Source: Prauserella aidingensis (GTDB lineage Bacteria; Actinomycetota; Actinomycetes; Mycobacteriales; Pseudonocardiaceae). Taken from it: a stretch of 64,000 nt of DNA. The position numbers and the translations under genes are program-made. Of the stretch, positions 61,624 to 64,000 are shown in pieces. Location of the stretch: NCBI RefSeq assembly GCF_024171865.1, contig NZ_JAMTCN010000016.1, forward strand, positions 1 to 64,000. The letters run 5' to 3'. The notes beneath the pieces are model-generated. The model was not told the origin of the DNA, searched no databases, and worked only from the letters and a program-made list of their open reading frames with translations. The stretch's first letter is position 1, and each line of letters opens with the position of its first letter.

Positions 61624-62397
61624 ATGAAGACAGTCATCGACCTCAACGCGGATGCGGGCGAGAGCTTCGGCCGCTGGAAGCTCGGGGACGACGCCGCGCT
61701 GCTGCCGCAGGTCAGTTCCGTCAACGTCGCCTGCGGCTGGCATGCGGGCGATCCGGGCACCATGCGCCGATCGGTGGAACTCGCCGTGTCGAACGGTGTC
61801 GCGCTCGGCGCGCACCCCGGGTTCCCGGACCTCGCGGGCTTCGGGCGTCGCGCCATGGCGATGAGTCCCGCCGAGGCCGCCGACGCCTGTCTCTACCAGT
61901 ACGGCGCGCTCCGCGCCTTCGCCGCGGAGGCGGGCACGCGCATCGCCCACGTCAAACCGCACGGTGCGCTCTACGGGCTGACCCTGCGCGACCCGGAGGT
62001 GGCCGCCGCCGTCGCCGAGTCCGTCGCCAAGGCCGACCCGGACGTGCTGTTGGTGCTGCTGGCCGGGCCCACCGCGCAGCGCGTGATCGACGCGGGCCAC
62101 CGCGTCGCGCGGGAGGCGTTCGCCGACCTCGACTACGACGACAACGGGCACATCATCATCGAACCGGTCCCGGAGGCCAAGGACCCGGAGGCGTGCGCCC
62201 AGCAGGCCGTCGACGTCCTCAGCGGCGGGGTGACGTCCGTGAACGGCACGGCGATCGACGTCGACGCCGACACGATCTGCCTGCACGGCGACCGTCCCAA
62301 CTCGCCCGACATCGCCAGGGCGATCCGGGCCCGGTTCGCCGAGCACGGGGTGCGCACGGCCGCGATGCACGACGTCGTCGCCGCCCGGTCCCGCTGA
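61624..62397 (+). CDS. pxpA: 5-oxoprolinase subunit A (LamB/YcsF family)
   Basis: A 257-residue protein of the LamB/YcsF family. The opening IDLNADAGESFGRWKLGDD, the segment VNVACGWHAGDPGTM, then LGAHPGFPDLAGFGRR and VKPHGALYG are conserved throughout the family and provide acidic and His active-site residues. With PxpB and PxpC it makes the ATP-dependent 5-oxoprolinase that opens pyroglutamate to glutamate. It is split from pxpBC by the regulator gene and read in the other direction. AAAGGA precedes the ATG. Confidence 0.94.
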   Translation: MKTVIDLNADAGESFGRWKLGDDAALLPQVSSVNVACGWHAGDPGTMRRSVELAVSNGVALGAHPGFPDLAGFGRRAMAMSPAEAADACLYQYGALRAFAAEAGTRIAHVKPHGALYGLTLRDPEVAAAVAESVAKADPDVLLVLLAGPTAQRVIDAGHRVAREAFADLDYDDNGHIIIEPVPEAKDPEACAQQAVDVLSGGVTSVNGTAIDVDADTICLHGDRPNSPDIARAIRARFAEHGVRTAAMHDVVAARSR

Positions 62398-62528
62398 CGG
62401 GCCGTCCGCGCGGGTGACGGTCGCCCGGGCGCTGATCGGCCGGGTGCCGGACGGGCCGCTCACGTGGGTCGGCCCTTGTGCCGCGGGCGTACCATCGACC
62501 GACAGGGGTTCACCACCAGGGAGCCGCC

Positions 62529-63407
62529 ATGTTGGTCGAGATCCTGATCGCGGTAGGAATCGCCGGCGCCGCCGGAATCGCGGCGAGCGTGCGGATCGTG
62601 CGGCAGTACGAGCGTGGTCTCGTGTTCCGGTTCGGCCGAGTGCGCCGCGCACCCAGCGAGCCCGGCATCAGACTGCTCGTACCCGGCATCGATCGCATGA
62701 CCAAGGTCAACATGCAGATCGTGACGCTGCCCGTGCCCGGCCAGGACGGCATCACCCGCGACAACGTGACGGTGCGCGTCGACGCCGTCGTCTACTTCAA
62801 GGTCGTCGATCCGGTGCAGGCGATCGTCGGCGTGGAGAACTACCGCTTCGCGATGCTTCAGGTCGCGCAGGCGAGCCTGCGCCGGATCATCGGTGAGAGC
62901 AGCCTCGACGACCTGTTGTCCAACCGGCAACGGCTCAACGAAGGCCTGGAGCTGATGATCGACAGCCCCGCCCTGGGCTGGGGTATCCACATCGACCGGG
63001 TGGAGATCAAGGACGTTGCCCTGCCCGAGACGATGAAACGGGCGATGTCCCGGCAGGCGGAGGCGGAACGCGAACGCCGCGGCCGGGTCATCGCCGCCGA
63101 GGGCGAGCTGCAGGCGTCGGAGAAGCTGTCCCAGGCGGCCGAGCGCATGGCCGACACGCCCGCGGCCCTGCAGCTGCGCCTGCTGGAAACCGTGGTGGAG
63201 GTCGCTGCGGAGAAGAACTCCACGCTCGTCCTGCCGTTCCCGGTCGAGCTGCTGCAGTTCCTGGACCGCACGTCGGCAGGCGACGGCCGGCGCGGTGCGG
63301 ACGTGCCGGAGCAGGCCCGCACCGAACGGGATGTGGGCACCCGGTCCGAGGCAACCGGCGAACAGAGCGCTGCGGCCGTCGACCGGCCGTCGGAACACAC
63401 GACGTAA
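62529..63407 (+). CDS. SPFH/band 7 (slipin-type) membrane protein
   Basis: A 292-residue protein with one N-terminal membrane segment (VEILIAVGIAGAAGIAASVRI) and an SPFH domain: RQYERGLVFRFGRV, then PGIRLLVPGIDRM and ITRDNVTVRVDAVVYFKV, then SLDDLLSNRQRLNE and WGIHIDRVEIKDVALPETMKRAMSRQAEAERERRG, which is the slipin/stomatin pattern. A disordered acidic tail follows residue 250. It probably forms membrane microdomain oligomers. It is not linked to the catabolic operon by overlap; a 131-base gap precedes it. Confidence 0.92.
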   Translation: MLVEILIAVGIAGAAGIAASVRIVRQYERGLVFRFGRVRRAPSEPGIRLLVPGIDRMTKVNMQIVTLPVPGQDGITRDNVTVRVDAVVYFKVVDPVQAIVGVENYRFAMLQVAQASLRRIIGESSLDDLLSNRQRLNEGLELMIDSPALGWGIHIDRVEIKDVALPETMKRAMSRQAEAERERRGRVIAAEGELQASEKLSQAAERMADTPAALQLRLLETVVEVAAEKNSTLVLPFPVELLQFLDRTSAGDGRRGADVPEQARTERDVGTRSEATGEQSAAAVDRPSEHTT

Positions 63408-63434
63408 TCCTGCGGCCGAGCCCTGACCCGCCCC

Positions 63435-63446
63435 TGACATCTGTCA
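63435..63446. promoter_or_regulatory. palindrome before the ABC ATPase gene
   Basis: TGACATCTGTCA, 5-base arms around TC, 60 bases before the next start codon. Palindromes of the TGACA-N2-TGTCA kind are seen before ABC-2 exporter genes controlled by NarL/LiaR-like response regulators. The regulator gene would lie outside the window. Confidence 0.45.
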
Positions 63447-63506
63447 CGGGGTATCGATGACGCCGGCACTAGGAGCGGCGCCGCGCAGCGGAGAAGACTA
63501 CGGGGC

Positions 63507-64000
63507 ATGGTTTCCGAATCCGTCATCTCCGCCCGCGACGTGCGGATGTCGTTCCCCGACGGCGCGGGCGGCCACGTCCGTGCGGTCGACGGGGTCGACC
63601 TCGAGGTCGCCCGGGGCGAGGTCCTGGCCCTGCTGGGCCCTAACGGGGCAGGCAAGACCACCCTGCTCGACATCCTGCTGGGGCTGACCACGCCGCGCTC
63701 CGGCGACGTGAGCATCGGCGGGTCGAACCCGCGGACCGCGGTGCAGTCGGGCATGCTCTCGGCGTTGCTCCAGACGGGAGGGCTGCTTCCCGACCTCACG
63801 GCGGGCGAGACGGTGCGGATGATCGCCGCGTTGCACGCCGACCCGGCCGACGTCGACGAGGTCATCGACACCGCGGGCGTGCGGGCGTTCGCGTCACGTC
63901 CGGTGGGCAAATGCTCGGGTGGCCAGCAGCAACGGCTGCGCTTCGCGCTGGCGTTGCTGCCCCGTCCGGAGATCATCGTCCTCGACGAACCGACGGCCGG
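63507..64000 (+). CDS. ABC-2 type transporter ATPase (partial, runs off the window)
   Basis: The first 164 residues or so of an ATPase. Walker A GPNGAGKTT, signature CSGGQQQRLRFALAL and Walker B IIVLDEPTAG are visible, with LSALLQTGGLLPDLTAGETVRM between, which is the DrrA/CcmA-like exporter group. Cys replaces Leu before the SGGQQ motif. The end of the protein and any permease gene lie beyond 64000. Export of a lipid, drug or peptide is the family expectation. Confidence 0.88.
   Translation, partial: MVSESVISARDVRMSFPDGAGGHVRAVDGVDLEVARGEVLALLGPNGAGKTTLLDILLGLTTPRSGDVSIGGSNPRTAVQSGMLSALLQTGGLLPDLTAGETVRMIAALHADPADVDEVIDTAGVRAFASRPVGKCSGGQQQRLRFALALLPRPEIIVLDEPTA

Noticed and set aside
1-64000. 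tRNA, rRNA or CRISPR loci
   Set aside because: No tRNA-like cloverleaf sequence, rRNA segment or spaced repeat array was recognised in any part of the window. A computed scan would be needed to exclude a single tRNA.

Overview
The window is very GC-rich with strongly GC-biased third codon positions, short 4-base gene overlaps, many GTG starts, actinobacterial regulator families and a transposase tail of a type common in actinomycetes. It looks like chromosomal DNA from a high-GC actinomycete. A Pseudonocardiaceae-like host (Amycolatopsis or Saccharopolyspora relatives) is a guess; the species cannot be read from the sequence. About 61 protein genes are supported. No rRNA, tRNA or CRISPR array was seen.

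The whole stretch is a string of catabolic modules, each with its own regulator and often its own transporter. (1) 1-271: tail of an IS transposase. (2) 624-9690: L-rhamnose use, with an orphan sugar-ABC ATPase, a LacI regulator, an MFS transporter, mutarotase, isomerase, a fused aldolase/dehydrogenase and a kinase; two near-identical LacI-type operators tie it together. (3) 9799-13516: sodium/solute symporter plus amidohydrolase, with a divergent duplicated Lrp regulator. (4) 13589-18606: IclR regulator and pcaHGBC-pobA for 4-hydroxybenzoate and protocatechuate. (5) 18717-22371: mixed enzymes (SCO6745 family, enoyl-CoA hydratase, two alpha/beta hydrolases). (6) 22457-32886: an Opp/Dpp-type ABC importer with an LLM oxidoreductase and a small protein, an XRE-cupin regulator, and two amidohydrolases. 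A repeated promoter/operator element sits at the same distance before the importer operon and before the amidohydrolases, so they probably form one regulon. (7) 33041-41257: an Lrp regulator and an eight-gene, tightly overlapping operon that takes tryptophan through kynurenine and 3-hydroxyanthranilate to 2-aminomuconate and on to 2-oxopent-4-enoate. (8) 41266-48769: a PucR/CdaR-type regulator, an acyl-CoA ligase and a complete Liv-type ABC importer. (9) 48812-50111: YigZ and TRIC-like housekeeping genes. (10) 50551-53867: an AraC regulator and HpaC/HpaB two-component flavin monooxygenase. (11) 53974-62397: a PucR regulator with pxpA, pxpB, pxpC, accB, accC and an orphan molybdenum hydroxylase large subunit. 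(12) 62529-64000: an SPFH protein and the start of an ABC-2 type ATPase gene.

The modules converge on central metabolism: aromatic ring cleavage (pca, kyn, hpa) and sugar or amide breakdown. Several pathways are incomplete here. pcaD and pcaIJF, the last three steps after 4-oxalocrotonate decarboxylation, and the small and medium subunits of the molybdenum enzyme are not in the window.

The best candidates for something new are: the four-part biotin-dependent carboxylase (AccB, AccC, PxpB, PxpC) with no AccD, which resembles a split urea-carboxylase; the amide/peptide regulon with its shared operator; a tryptophan dioxygenase homologue in which the usual active-site His is Thr; and a six-copy 18-bp repeat that lengthens the end of PcaC. 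All functions are inferred from sequence read by eye; no database search was run.
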